Assembly (NCBI GenBank): GCA_963745675.1
Contig: CAVUYM010000018.1
Span: 1-64,000, forward strand
Reading direction: 5' to 3'
Length of the DNA stretch: 64,000 nucleotides
DNA from: JAUIIK01 sp963745675
GTDB lineage: Bacteria > Chloroflexota > Chloroflexia > Thermomicrobiales > CFX8
Shown piece after piece: positions 1-9,202 of this stretch (position 1 is its first letter; each line of letters begins with the position of its first letter). The notes under the pieces are model-generated. The model saw only the letters and a list, made by a program, of their open reading frames with translations, was not told the origin of the DNA and did no database searches. A program made the translations under genes and the position numbers.

Positions 1-1061
1 TGCCGACTTCCCACAGCGCGTTGCCGTAACCGATCGGCTGCGTCCACTGCTTGCCCGTCTCCTTTTCCCACTCGTCGGCGAGTTGGCGGCCGGTCTCGCC
101 GGTCAGCGACGACTTGAACGGGTAGGCCGGCGTCCACCAAACCTCGCTCGACATGCCGTCGCCGCGATCGCCGAGGGCATTCACCGCGCTGGGGAACAGG
201 AAGGCGGCGGCGACCGTGCAGACCTCCGGCTTGAATTTGGCCTGCGCCGCCTGGTTCCAGAACGTGACCCAATGGTTGGCGAACGCAAAGCCCGAGACGA
301 TGTCGCATCCGGCGTGCTTGAAGGTGGAGACTTGGTTGGAGAAGTCGTCGGTCGTGATCTGGAAGAGACCGGTCGATCTCCTTGAAGCCGGCGGCCTTTA
401 TGCCAGCGGGCAGACCGGTCTTCTTGCTGGAGAAGGCGTGCCCGGCCGGATTGTCGACGAAGAGGGTCCCCACCGTCTTGTTGGTGTTCACCGACTGCCA
501 CATCGAGACGAAATTCTTGAAGACGTCGTCGGCGCCCCAAAAGAACAGGAAGCTGTAAGGGAAGCCCTTCGCCGGGTTCGATTTGCGGGGGAACATCCAC
601 GCCTGCCACGGCAGCATCGTCGCGATCGAGGGCACGCCGCGCGCATCCCCAAGCGCGCCGATGGGCGCCGCCGCGTCTCCGTCCTGGATCAGGATCAGAT
701 CGCACTTCTCGCGCAGCACGAGCTCGCTCGCAACGACCGACGACCGGTTTGCGTCGGAGTGGTTGTCCTTGATCACGAACTCGACGGCGTAATTCTTGCC
801 CCCGATCTTGAGGCCGCCTTTCAGGAGCTTCTTCATCCTCTGTTGGATCCACGGATCGGATTCGGCGAAGGCGGCGCGGATGCCGGACAGCGACCCGGCC
901 CAGCCGATCTTGATCGTCGAGGAGGCGGCGCGGGCGACGTTGACGAGCGGAAAATTCGAGGCTGCCGCGAGGCCGGCAGCGCCGCCCGCTTTAAGCAGCG
1001 TTCGCCGATCTAGACGCTTGCCGGTCCCACTCGCCGTGCCCGATTTTTTTGTGTGCTGCAT
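1..1061 (-). pseudogene. ABC transporter substrate-binding protein (branched-chain amino acid type), frameshifted, runs off window
   Basis: Periplasmic receptor of a Leu/Ile/Val-type ABC uptake system. Read from ATG at 1061 it starts with a twin-arginine signal (RRTLLKAGGAAGLAAASNF) ending near ARAAS. The mature part opens with IKIGWAGSLSG and continues with receptor-like segments such as VEFVIKDNHSDAN and VGTLFVDNPAGHAF. Near 373-378 the frame breaks: upstream reads GFKEID, while the continuation ITTDDFSNQVSTF lies in another frame (+1 or -2 nt). The second frame stays open to base 1 and includes GMSSEVWWTPAYPF, typical of the family C-terminal lobe. It is either a pseudogene or a sequencing indel. 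Its permease and ATPase genes are not in the window. The family call is from motif style, not a search. Confidence 0.8.
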
Positions 1062-1186
1062 GGCACAACCTCCCCTTGATCCGTGGATTTCTGACCACTG
1101 ACGAGAACGGTATGGGCTTAACAATATTCGAGTCAACGGATAATATGGAACATTGTTTCAAATAATGAACCATGCGAGAGGCTTCG

Positions 1187-2854
1187 ATGAACGCCACGGC
1201 CACTGCCGACAAGCTCTTTCTGAACGGCCGCATCTACACCGTCGATGGCGCGCGGCGGTGGGTCGATGCCATCGCCGTCAAAAACGGACGCATTGTCGGG
1301 CTGGGCGGCAACGGTGACGTTCGCCTGATCGCTGAACCCGGTGCGGAGGTCATCGACCTCGAGGGCCGTATGGCGATGCCCGGGATCATCGACGTCCACA
1401 ACCACATGCTGATGGGCGGGTCGACGGAACTGTTCGAGCTCCGGTTTCCCGGCACGATCGGCCTTCAGGAAATCTGTGCGCGCGTGCGCGAAACGGCGGA
1501 GGGCGCTGAGGCGGGCCGCTGGGTCATCGGCAGCCAGTGGGGCGCGGACCTGTTCGGCGTCCTAAACAGCTCGCAGGCGCTTGCTGCCCTCGATGCGGCG
1601 AGCCTCGGCCACCCGGTGCTGCTGCGCGACGAGACCTATCACAACCGCTGGGTCAACAGCGAAGCGATGCGGCTGTCGGAGATCGGCGAGGACACGCCCG
1701 CGCCCAAGCAGGGCGAATTCGGCCGGGATCCGAAGACCGGCAAGCTGACAGGCCTGATGATCGAGGCGGCGTCGGGGATCGTCGAGCGCGCGGCGGCAAC
1801 CGTCGGCGCCTACACGTCCGAGATGAACCGCCAGGCGATCGCGAAAGCGGTCTCGACCTTGAATTCGTACGGCGTTACCGCGTTCATGGACGCTGCGACC
1901 ATGGAATCGGACCTGGTGGCGTTGAGCGGCCTCGATGACGACGGGGAACTCACCGCCTGGGCGGCGGCGGCGATGCCCGCGGTCGAACCCGCCTTCGCGT
2001 TCGGCATTTCCGGCGACGAGCTGTTCGCCAAGCGCGACAGCTTCGCCCGCAAGCACGTCCGGCCGAGCCACGTGAAGGTCTTCCTCGACGGCGTGCCGGG
2101 CGCACGCACGGCCGCCTTCCACGAGCCCTACCTGGAAGATCCGATCCATGGCTGCTGTTTCCGTGGCGGGACCATGGTCACCTATCCCGATCTGGTCCGC
2201 TGGCTCGGCAAGGCCGAAAGCCTGGGCCTGGGCGTGAAGATCCATTGCGCTGGCGATGCGGCCGTCACCCAGGCGCTCGACGCCATCGACGTCGTCCGCT
2301 CGTTCAACGGGCCGACAGAGCTGGTGCACCACATCGCCCACGCCAGCTACATCGCGCCGGCCGACATACCCCGCTTCGCCGAGCTCGGCGTCGTCGCCGA
2401 CCTGTCGCCCATGCTCTGGTATCCGACGACTTTCCTCGAGGGCCACAAGGAGGTGATGGGAGAGGAGCGCGCCACGCGCTTCTGGCCCAACAAGGACCTG
2501 CAGGACGCGGGCGCCTTGATGGCCGGCGGTTCGGACTGGCCGGTGATCCCGAACCCCGATCCGTGGGATGGCATGGAGGGCATGGTCACCCGCCGCAACC
2601 CCGCCGGACATTACCCTGGCGACGCTCTCTGGCCGGAGCAGGCGATCGATCTCGGCACCGCGGTCGAGGTCTTCACGATCAATGCGGCGAGGGCGATCGG
2701 GCTCTCGGACACGATCGGCTCGCTGGAAGTCGGCAAGTCGGCAGACATCATCGTGCTCGACACCAACGTCTTCGAGGCGGCGCCCGACGACATCGCCAAG
2801 ACGAAGGTGCTGACCACTTACTTCGAAGGCGAACCGGTCTTCGAGCGGGGGTGA
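1187..2854 (+). CDS. YtcJ-type metal-dependent amidohydrolase
   Basis: Amidohydrolase-superfamily enzyme of about 555 residues, close in style to YtcJ/AepA proteins and N-substituted formamide deformylases. The substrate is unknown. Visible metal-site elements are the HxH motif (IIDVHNHM), histidines in KIHCAGDAAV and HHIAHASY, and the late aspartate in GGSDWPVIPNP. The C-terminal beta-sandwich ending SADIIVLDTNVFE is typical. ATG 1187 is preferred over the in-frame ATG at 1172 because GAGAGG sits just upstream. No signal peptide, so it is probably cytoplasmic. The stop is 2 nt before the ATG of a CobW GTPase, suggesting co-translation and perhaps metal supply. It diverges from the ABC receptor gene. 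Confidence 0.9.
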   Translation: MNATATADKLFLNGRIYTVDGARRWVDAIAVKNGRIVGLGGNGDVRLIAEPGAEVIDLEGRMAMPGIIDVHNHMLMGGSTELFELRFPGTIGLQEICARVRETAEGAEAGRWVIGSQWGADLFGVLNSSQALAALDAASLGHPVLLRDETYHNRWVNSEAMRLSEIGEDTPAPKQGEFGRDPKTGKLTGLMIEAASGIVERAAATVGAYTSEMNRQAIAKAVSTLNSYGVTAFMDAATMESDLVALSGLDDDGELTAWAAAAMPAVEPAFAFGISGDELFAKRDSFARKHVRPSHVKVFLDGVPGARTAAFHEPYLEDPIHGCCFRGGTMVTYPDLVRWLGKAESLGLGVKIHCAGDAAVTQALDAIDVVRSFNGPTELVHHIAHASYIAPADIPRFAELGVVADLSPMLWYPTTFLEGHKEVMGEERATRFWPNKDLQDAGALMAGGSDWPVIPNPDPWDGMEGMVTRRNPAGHYPGDALWPEQAIDLGTAVEVFTINAARAIGLSDTIGSLEVGKSADIIVLDTNVFEAAPDDIAKTKVLTTYFEGEPVFERG

Positions 2855-2856
2855 CC

Positions 2857-3936
2857 ATGACGACCGGCACGCAGAACGGCGGCGCGATACCCGTCACCGT
2901 CGTCACCGGGTTCCTGGGCAGCGGCAAGACGACGCTGCTCAACCGTATCCTGTCGCAGCCCGGCATGTCCGGCACGCTCGCCATCATCAACGAGTTCGGC
3001 GAGATCGGCCTCGACCATCTGCTGGTCGAGACCAGCCAGGAGCGGCTGGCGCTGCTCGACAACGGCTGTGTCTGCTGCACGGTCCGCGACGACCTCGTCG
3101 CCACGCTCAAGGATGTCGCCGCCGGCCGGATCGAGACGGAAACGCCCATCGACCGCGTAATCCTGGAAACCACCGGCCTCGCCGATCCCGCGCCAATTCT
3201 GCATGGCCTTATGGCCGACGCGGAACTCGCCGAACATTTCGGCATTGCAGGTGTCGTCACGACGGTCGATGCGGTGAATGGTGATGCGACATTGCGAAGC
3301 TATGTCGAGGCGCGCAAGCAGCTCGCAGTCGCCGATCAGGTCGTCCTCACCAAGACCGACCTCGCCGAGGTGTCCATGCGCCATTCGGTGGAACACTGGA
3401 TCGCCGATCTGGCCCCGTCGGCTGTTCTGTCGCTGCCCGACGCGCTCGATCCGGCCGATTTGCTGCGTACCGGCGGTGACGCCCGGACCGACGCCGAGGC
3501 GCTTGTGCGCATGGTCGAGAGCATGTCAGGGCATGGCCATGAGCATCACGACTGCGCGGCAACAGGCTGCGGGCAGAACGGCCATGACCATGTCGCGCAG
3601 TCCGGCATCGAGACATTTGCATTCGTCGTCGACCGGCCCGTCGACTGGACCGCATTTCGCCAGTGGCTCGACTATTTCGCATCGATCCGGGGCGCCGATT
3701 TGTTGCGCATGAAAGGCCTGGTGCAGGTCGCGACCGCGCCGGACCAGCCGATCCTGCTGCACGGCGTCCAGCACGTATTCGACCCGCCGAGGAAGCTGGC
3801 GGCGTGGCCGTCCGAGGACCATCGCACCCGCCTCATATTCATCGTGAAGAACATTTCCATGGAGATGATCGAGAAGACCCTGGCGAAGTTCGCAGGCGTC
3901 GAGCCCGAAAGGCTCACGGCGGCATTGTCACGCTAA
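2857..3936 (+). CDS. CobW/COG0523-family GTPase (metallochaperone)
   Basis: A 359-residue G3E-family GTPase. Walker A is GFLGSGKT at residues 18-25. The NGCVCC segment provides the CxCC metal-binding motif of COG0523 proteins, and a His-rich insert (HGHEHHD, later GHDHV) lies before the C-terminal CobW_C domain. Members deliver zinc, cobalt or other metals to client enzymes. GTG 2851 would overlap the upstream stop, but ATG 2857 gives the standard N-terminus. Immediate linkage to a metal-dependent amidohydrolase suggests, without proof, that this enzyme is its client. Confidence 0.92.
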   Translation: MTTGTQNGGAIPVTVVTGFLGSGKTTLLNRILSQPGMSGTLAIINEFGEIGLDHLLVETSQERLALLDNGCVCCTVRDDLVATLKDVAAGRIETETPIDRVILETTGLADPAPILHGLMADAELAEHFGIAGVVTTVDAVNGDATLRSYVEARKQLAVADQVVLTKTDLAEVSMRHSVEHWIADLAPSAVLSLPDALDPADLLRTGGDARTDAEALVRMVESMSGHGHEHHDCAATGCGQNGHDHVAQSGIETFAFVVDRPVDWTAFRQWLDYFASIRGADLLRMKGLVQVATAPDQPILLHGVQHVFDPPRKLAAWPSEDHRTRLIFIVKNISMEMIEKTLAKFAGVEPERLTAALSR

Positions 3937-3969
3937 GGGAGATGGACCACGCTTGGGCGACCCCAGGTA

Positions 3970-4141
3970 TTCCCTGTTCCCGACTCCACATTCCCTGTTC
4001 CTCGAAATATCTTCCCTGTTCCGTCCAGCAGGGAAATTGACAACGAGTCTTTGAAATAATTCTTCTTTTTGGCCGTCTAGGATGCATTTCGGGGCTGAGG
4101 TCGACAATCTTCCCTGTTCTTTCCCTGCTTATCAGGGAATT
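3970..4141. repeat. TTCCCTG-rich repeat block
   Basis: TTCCCTGTTC occurs at 3970, 3991, 4012 and 4110, and TTCCCTGCTT at 4121. Inverted CAGGGAA words lie at 4029-4035 and 4133-4139. The stretch from the end of the GTPase gene to the IS6 element (3937-4345) has no convincing gene, although reverse-strand open frames cross it. From memory, similar TTCCCTG blocks are dispersed in rhizobial genomes. That is recollection, not a search result. Confidence 0.65.
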
Positions 4142-4345
4142 CGGGTGGAGACCGGTTCGCCCCGGACTGCCCGCACCACCACTTTCTCTCGCATTCCCGC
4201 GCCGCCCAGACTTTGGAGGCGGGAACCCGGCGTTTCCGGGGCTCTTGCGCGAGATTGCTATGTGCGGAGACGGTCGACCCAGCATGAATGACGGCATTCA
4301 GGCCAAGCGTCTCCGTCGGCCGCAGTCGGCACCCAGACTTCTCAA

Positions 4346-5156
4346 GGGGTACTGTCACGGGAACCGGTGAATGGGCGCGCTTCGTTTGAGAACGGCGCGC
4401 ATGGCTATGCGGCGACGACCGCTGCCTATCGCGCTTGGCAGCGTCAGCCCGGAAGGCGCGACGCGTGCGTCGTGATGTGAGATGGCGTTGGAGGTTGAAG
4501 ACGCTATAGACGGCGGCATAGGTGGACAGGAAGCGTAGGGCAGAGCCCGCCGATTTGAACCGCTGGAACTTCCGTTCAACGTCGCCTGATCGGCAAATGC
4601 GAATTCTATGCCCGATTGTTCTTTCGCAGCCCCTGCTCGTGCCGCGCCCTCAAGCCGACATCGCGGAAAGCAGCCGAGTAGGATCGCAGCTTGTCGGTCA
4701 CGACGACGGACGGTGCAAACTCGTGCTTCTTGAGGAGCGCGCGCATCAGCTTCCGGGCAGCACGTGCGTCTCGCCGTCGCTGCATCAGGATGTCGAGAAC
4801 CTCGCCTTCGTCGTCGACGGCACGCCAGAGATAGATCCGTTTCCCGCCGATGAAGACGACTATCTCGTCGAGATGCTAACTGAGGAGGGGCGAGGTCGCT
4901 GCCGCCGCAGCCGTTTCGCAAATGCGGGTCCGAACTTCAGGACCCAGCGCCGGATCGTCTCGTACGACACATCGAGCGCTCGCTCGGCGAGCAACTCCTC
5001 GACATCTCGGTAACTCAGGGTGAAGTGCAGATAGAGCCAGACCGAATGCTGGATCACGCTGGGTAGGTAGTGGTGTCGGGCATGAGGAGATCGAGGGCAT
5101 GGACCGAGGCTACGCGGCCGAGCCCGACACCGCCATCCTTCCCGAGACAACTCCTG
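4346..5156 (-). mobile_element. Decayed IS6-family insertion sequence
   Basis: About 811 bp, the usual size of an IS6 element. The left end (4346-4365, containing CTGTCACGGGAA) and right end (5137-5156, reverse complement containing TTGTCTCGGGAA) form imperfect inverted repeats around one reverse-strand transposase. No target duplication was recognised. A related 5' end lies at 29093-29334. Confidence 0.75.
4385..5100 (-). pseudogene. IS6-family transposase, multiply disrupted
   Basis: DDE transposase remnant. ATG 5100 starts MPSIS, then one extra base breaks the frame. The next frame reads PSVIQHSVWLYLHFTLSYRD and RRWVLKFGPAFAKR, the IS6 N-terminal helix-turn-helix region. A second break near 4875 precedes HLDEIVVFIGGKRIYLWRAV, which holds the first catalytic Asp. 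VVTDKLRSY carries the second Asp. The final motif is damaged: NRA is followed by a TAG stop where NRAEN is expected. After another shift the frame resumes at ERKFQRFKSAGSALRFLSTY. At least three indels and one nonsense change make it non-functional. Confidence 0.88.
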
Positions 5157-5245
5157 ACAAGGCCTTCCCCCATTCCAATCAAAGTGGGCATAGCGCAAAA
5201 TTCAGACACGCGAGTTCGAATATTCGGATCACTGGATCAAGAAAG

Positions 5246-5275
5246 TGATCCAGCCTCTCTTTGGCTGCGTACCGT
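5246..5275 (+). promoter_or_regulatory. Candidate RpoE/ECF promoter for fasciclin-SOUL genes
   Basis: TGATCC at 5246-5251, 18-nt spacer, then TACCGT at 5270-5275. It lies about 85 nt before the fasciclin ATG. The -35 element and spacer match the promoter of the sigma-factor gene in this window. The -10 is only a partial match. Confidence 0.55.
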
Positions 5276-5360
5276 GTGAGTGCACCTCAGGAGGTGCTGG
5301 CCATCAAACTCCGGTCGGCACCTCGACTGGGTGCTTCCCTCGAACACACGGAGCCCTCCC

Positions 5361-5888
5361 ATGTCCCTCATCAAAACCCTCGGTATCGCCGTCACCGCCG
5401 TCGCCCTTCTTGCCTCCCCCGCGGCCGCGGACACCGCGCAGAGCCAGGTCGCCTCCAATAAGGTCGCCGGCGACGTCGTCGACGTTGCTACCAAGGCCGG
5501 TTCGTTCAAGACCCTGATCGCCGCTGCCAAGGCCGCTGGTCTTGTCGACGCCCTCAAGGGCAAAGGTCCGATCACGGTCTTTGCGCCGACCGATGCTGCT
5601 TTCGCCAAGTTGCCTGAAGGCACTGTCGCAGCGCTGCTCAAGCCGGAGAACAAGGCGAAGCTGCAGGCGATCCTGAAGTACCACGTCGTCGCTGGAGCGG
5701 TTCCGGCTTCGGCCATCGTCAAGGCCGGTACGGCCAGCGCGGAGACCCTGCAGGGTCAGAAGGTTACGGCCGTTTACGATACGACGACCAAGGCCGTGAC
5801 CGTGAATGGCGCAAAGGTGATCTCGGCTGATATCAAGGCATCCAACGGGATCATCCACGTCATCGATACCGTGCTTCTGCCGAAGTAA
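5361..5888 (+). CDS. Fasciclin-domain secreted protein
   Basis: A 175-residue secreted or periplasmic protein with one fasciclin (FAS1) domain. Residues 1-23 are a clean Sec signal ending SPAAA. The domain shows GSFKTLIAAAKAAGL, ITVFAPTDAAFAKLP (H1 box) and the terminal NGIIHVIDTVLLP (H2 box). ATG 5361 begins the signal peptide; upstream in-frame starts give a non-native extension. In R. sphaeroides-type bacteria, fasciclin genes are reported among singlet-oxygen RpoE targets, which fits the TGATCC promoter here. It is followed by the SOUL gene after 27 nt, probably one transcript. Function beyond stress or adhesion is unknown. Confidence 0.93.
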   Translation: MSLIKTLGIAVTAVALLASPAAADTAQSQVASNKVAGDVVDVATKAGSFKTLIAAAKAAGLVDALKGKGPITVFAPTDAAFAKLPEGTVAALLKPENKAKLQAILKYHVVAGAVPASAIVKAGTASAETLQGQKVTAVYDTTTKAVTVNGAKVISADIKASNGIIHVIDTVLLPK

Positions 5889-5915
5889 TAGAAGCCAGCC
5901 AAAGAGGAAAGGCAC

Positions 5916-6549
5916 ATGAAGGCCTACGCGGCGGTTCTTGGTTCCGTTCTGTTGACAGGCTGCTCGGTCGTTGGTGTCCGGGCGGCGACCGAGCAGCCGA
6001 AATACTCGGTCCTTGATCGGATCAACGGCGATATCGAGATCCGCCGCTATCAAACGCGCACCGTCGCTGAGGTCGAGATCGAGACCCGCGACGGGCGCGA
6101 AGGCCGCAGCCAGGCCTTTCGCATCCTCGCCGGCTACATCTTCGGCAAAAACCGGGCCAAAGCAAAAATTGCGATGACCGCGCCTGTCGAAACCCAGCGG
6201 ACCGGCGAGAAGATCGCGATGACGGCGCCAGTTCAGACCCAGCGCAACGCCGGCAAGTTGCGCATGGCGTTCTTCCTTCCCACAAAATATTCGGTCGAGA
6301 CCGCTCCGATTCCGATCGACCCGCGAAGTCAAGATCCGCGCGGTACCCGCCATGATCATTGCCGCTGTTCGCTTCTCAGGGGCCCCTGACGACGCCGAAA
6401 TAGGCAGGCAGCGACGTATCCTCACAGCCGCTCTAGCCAAATCCACATGGCAAGCCGTCAGCGAACCGGTCTCTTACTTCTACGACCCTCCATGGACACC
6501 GCCATTCCTGCGGCGCAACGAAATCGCGGTCAGGGTCAGGGCGCGTTAA
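5916..6549 (+). pseudogene. SOUL haem-binding lipoprotein, frameshifted
   Basis: SOUL/HBP family haem-binding protein. The N-terminus MKAYAAVLGSVLLTGCS is a lipoprotein signal with lipobox LTGC. The body has IEIRRYQTRTVAEVE, AFRILAGYIFGKN and the family's repeated KIAMTAPV segments. Near 6318-6325 the frame breaks (+1 or -2 nt) inside the IDPR segment. The rest reads on in another frame as REVKIRAVPAMIIAAVRFSG and then a normal tail, VSYFYDPPWTPPFLRRNEI. If the break is a sequencing error, this is a full-length gene of about 210 residues. It follows fasciclin closely and probably shares its ECF promoter. Confidence 0.85.
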
Positions 6550-6614
6550 AGCGCGTTCCGCGATGAAGTACGATTGACGGGAAGCTTGGGTCTATGCCGC
6601 TGAAGTCCATCAAG

Positions 6615-6698
6615 GGCATTATCACCTATAAACGCCCCCAGCCCGCCATCGCTCACAATCACCTTGGCAAGCGGGGGGCGTTCATAGATGACAATGCC
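6615..6698. repeat. Hairpin repeat element (partial copy at 29351-29406)
   Basis: Arms 6615-6639 and 6674-6698 are inverted repeats of 25 nt that pair at 22 positions (GGCATTRTCAYCTATRAACG core), enclosing a 34-nt loop. Bases 6643-6698 recur without gaps at 29351-29406. The gap 6550-6982 holds no convincing gene. The element could be a miniature mobile element, a REP-like sequence or a structured RNA. Confidence 0.65.
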
Positions 6699-6947
6699 GC
6701 ACCCGGCATTCCTCCTGGCGCAACGGCGTCAGCTGGCGGCTTGATATGCTGTGCCGGCGGGAGCTGGCATGCGGAACTCAGTTAGTCTGACAACATTCGC
6801 ACGAGGCCTCTGCGCCGCTTCCGACCCGCGCCCAAGACACTGACAGTGTCTTTCGCACACTGACCGACTTGGACACTCGCATACGCGCGGACGAGAGGAG
6901 GCAGCAGCACGACGGTCGGCGGTTCTTGCCGATCCCGCGCGAGCTAG

Positions 6948-6977
6948 TGATCCATCCACGACCAACCCTCGTATCAA
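6948..6977 (+). promoter_or_regulatory. Candidate RpoE/ECF promoter of the fatty-acid modification operon
   Basis: TGATCC at 6948-6953, exactly 18 nt, then TATCAA at 6972-6977. The predicted transcript starts near 6983, so it would be leaderless or use the GTG at 7007, which has GCAGG upstream. Confidence 0.6.
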
Positions 6978-6982
6978 CCAGC

Positions 6983-8384
6983 ATGTCGACTGAGCAGGTA
7001 TCCAACGTGAACACGGTCCTGACATCTATGCCGAGCGGCGGTTCGTCGGCGCGCAGCGCCCTGCCGCCCCGGAGACACATCGCCGTTGTCGGTTCGGGGG
7101 TGGCGGGGCTGTCAGCCGCATGGCTCCTCTCACACCGCCATCGTGTGACGCTTTGGGAAGCCGACACCCGGTTGGGCGGCCACAGCAACACCGTCGACGT
7201 CGAGGCGCCTGCGGATACGACGTCCGTGGACACGGGCTTCATCGTCTTCAACGAACAGAACTATCCGCATCTGACCGCGCTCTTGGGGCACCTTGGCGTC
7301 GCGACCGACCCCAGCGAGATGTCCTTTTCGGTCTCTATCGGTGACGGACGTTTCGAGTATGCCGGCGCCGCGCGTGGACGTGGCCTCCTGGCTCAGCCCG
7401 CCAACTTGGCGAAGCCAGCCTTCTGGCGCATGGTCTACGACATCAGGCGCTTCTTCGCAGAATATGCCGACCCGGCGAATTCCAACGGTCTCGGCACCGC
7501 GAGCGTGGGCGACATCCTGCGCGACGGGGGCTACAGCGACGTCTTCATCCAGGCGCACCTGTTGCCGATGGCGGCGGCGATCTGGTCAGGTCCGGCCGAG
7601 GGCATCCTGGCCTTTCCGGCGCGAAGCTTCTTGAGCTTCTTCAACAATCACGGGCTGCTGCAATTCCGCGGCCGGCCGCAATGGCGGACGGTTCGCGGCG
7701 GTTCCCGGCAATATGTTCGGGCGATGGCCGCGCGGCTCGCGGGATCGATCCGGTCTGGCACCGCGGTCGATGGTATCAGCCCGCAGAGCCGACCGGGTGC
7801 TGCTCCGCGCCGGGGGCGAGACCCATACCTACGACGACGTGGTCGTCGCCACCCACGCGGACCAGGCGCTCCGGATCCTCGACGACCCGTCGCGCGAAGA
7901 GGCGCGATTGCTGGGCGCGTTCCGGTACGCGGAGAACCGCGCGGTTCTGCATGAAGACTGCCGGCTGATGCCGCTCCGCCGTCGGGCATGGGCGAGCTGG
8001 AACTACCTGGCGCAGACGGACCATGACCTGGATAGACCGGTGTCCGTCACCTATTGGATGAACCGCCTCCAGAAACTCGGCGCGGCGCCCGATCTGTTCG
8101 TGTCGCTCAATCCGTTGCGAGTGCCGTCTCGAATTCACGCGGAGTTTGTTTATGACCACCCGCAGTTCGATCAGCACGCGATCGATGCCCAAGGCGCGCT
8201 GGCCAACATACAGGGCGTCCGCCGCACGTGGTTCTGCGGCAGCTATTTTGGCTTCGGCTTTCACGAGGACGCCTTGAGCTCGGCGCTGTCGGTGGCGGCG
8301 GCCTTCGGCCTCAATCCCCCCTGGTCCGATGACCCGCCGTTGCCGATGGACGCCGAGCTGCAACCCGAGGTGATGGCGGCATGA
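6983..8384 (+). pseudogene. FAD-dependent amine-oxidase-like oxidoreductase, frameshifted
   Basis: NAD/FAD-binding oxidoreductase of the amine-oxidase/desaturase type found beside ChrR-RpoE loci. HIAVVGSGVAGLSAAWLLS is the Rossmann dinucleotide motif, followed by TLWEADTRLGGHSNTV and VDTGFIVFNEQNYPHL. The frame breaks near 7783-7790 after GTAVDGIS (+1 or -2 nt). The C-terminal half continues in another frame: RVLLRAGGETHTYDDVVVAT, NYLAQTDHDLDRPVSVTYWM and WFCGSYFGFGFHEDALSSAL. It overlaps the DUF1365 start by 4 nt. Start may be ATG 6983 or GTG 7007. Homologues are implicated in making modified (furan or methyl-branched) fatty acids; that role here is inference. Confidence 0.85.
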
Positions 8385-9181
8385 CGGCGATCCAGCGCTC
8401 GTGCGTGTACCACGGTCGTGTCGCGCACCACCGGATGCGTCCGGTCGACCACCGTTTTTCCTATCGCGTGTTCATGCTGCTGATCGATCTCGACGAACTG
8501 GCGACCATTGATCGCGACCTGCGCTTCTTTTCCGCCAGCCATCGCGCGGTGTTCGCGTTTCGGGAAAAGGACCACGGCCCTCCGGGCGTCGAAACCAGGG
8601 TCTGGCTCGCTGATGCGCTGGCGCGCGCCGGGTTCGACGCCCAACGGCTCCGGCTCAGCGTCCTCTGTTTCCCGCGACTGCTCGGGTACGTGTTCAATCC
8701 GCTCAGCGTGTTCTATTGCCACGAACCGACGCCCGACGGCGACCGCCTGAGGGCGATCGTCTACGAGGTCCACAACACCTTCGGTGGCCGGCACGCCTAC
8801 GTACTGCCGGTCGATCGGGAGGCGCCCCCCGGTTCGCCCGTGGAGCAGCAGTGCGAAAAGGCATTTTTCGTATCGCCCTTCATAGCCGTCGCCGGGCGGT
8901 ACCGGTTTCGCGTCTGCGATCCGGGCGCGTCGACCGCACTCGTGATCGAGGAACAGGACGACGATGGTGTCCTGTTTCGCGCGAGCTTCGCCGGCAAGCG
9001 GACGCCGCTGAGCGATCGAACCCTGCTGGCTGCCCTGTTCCGCTATCCGCTGATGACCTATCGGGTGATCGGCGCCATCCACTGGCAGGCATTGCGCCTG
9101 TGGCTGAAGAGGGTGCCCTTCCGATCCCCGCGTCGCGCCCGTCGGGCGCTCGTCCGGGGAAACCTTCGCGATCCGGCCTAG
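8381..9181 (+). CDS. DUF1365 family protein
   Basis: A 266-residue DUF1365 protein, a family of unknown biochemistry almost always next to the preceding FAD oxidoreductase and a CFA-synthase-like methyltransferase. Recognisable blocks are CVYHGRVAHHRMRPVDHRFS at the N-terminus, LCFPRLLGYVFNPLSVFYCH, AIVYEVHNTFGGRHAY and KAFFVSPFI. No signal peptide is seen. The ATG overlaps the upstream TGA (ATGA), indicating translational coupling. A role in lipid modification under the sigma factor is inferred from context. Confidence 0.9.
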   Translation: MTAIQRSCVYHGRVAHHRMRPVDHRFSYRVFMLLIDLDELATIDRDLRFFSASHRAVFAFREKDHGPPGVETRVWLADALARAGFDAQRLRLSVLCFPRLLGYVFNPLSVFYCHEPTPDGDRLRAIVYEVHNTFGGRHAYVLPVDREAPPGSPVEQQCEKAFFVSPFIAVAGRYRFRVCDPGASTALVIEEQDDDGVLFRASFAGKRTPLSDRTLLAALFRYPLMTYRVIGAIHWQALRLWLKRVPFRSPRRARRALVRGNLRDPA

Positions 9182-9202
9182 CAATCCCGAGTAGCCCGAG
9201 CA

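Noticed and set aside
181..852. 223-residue reverse-strand open frame
   Set aside because: Arg/Pro-rich translation with no family signature; the adjacent frame encodes a clear ABC receptor.
1146..1160. TGGAAC-ATT-GTTTCA inverted repeat before the amidohydrolase gene
   Set aside because: One mismatch, short arms and no nearby regulator gene; too weak to list as an operator, although it lies in the divergent promoter gap.
3970..4141. CRISPR array reading of the TTCCCTG block
   Set aside because: Repeat units are only 10 nt, spacing is irregular after the third copy, some are inverted and no cas genes are present.
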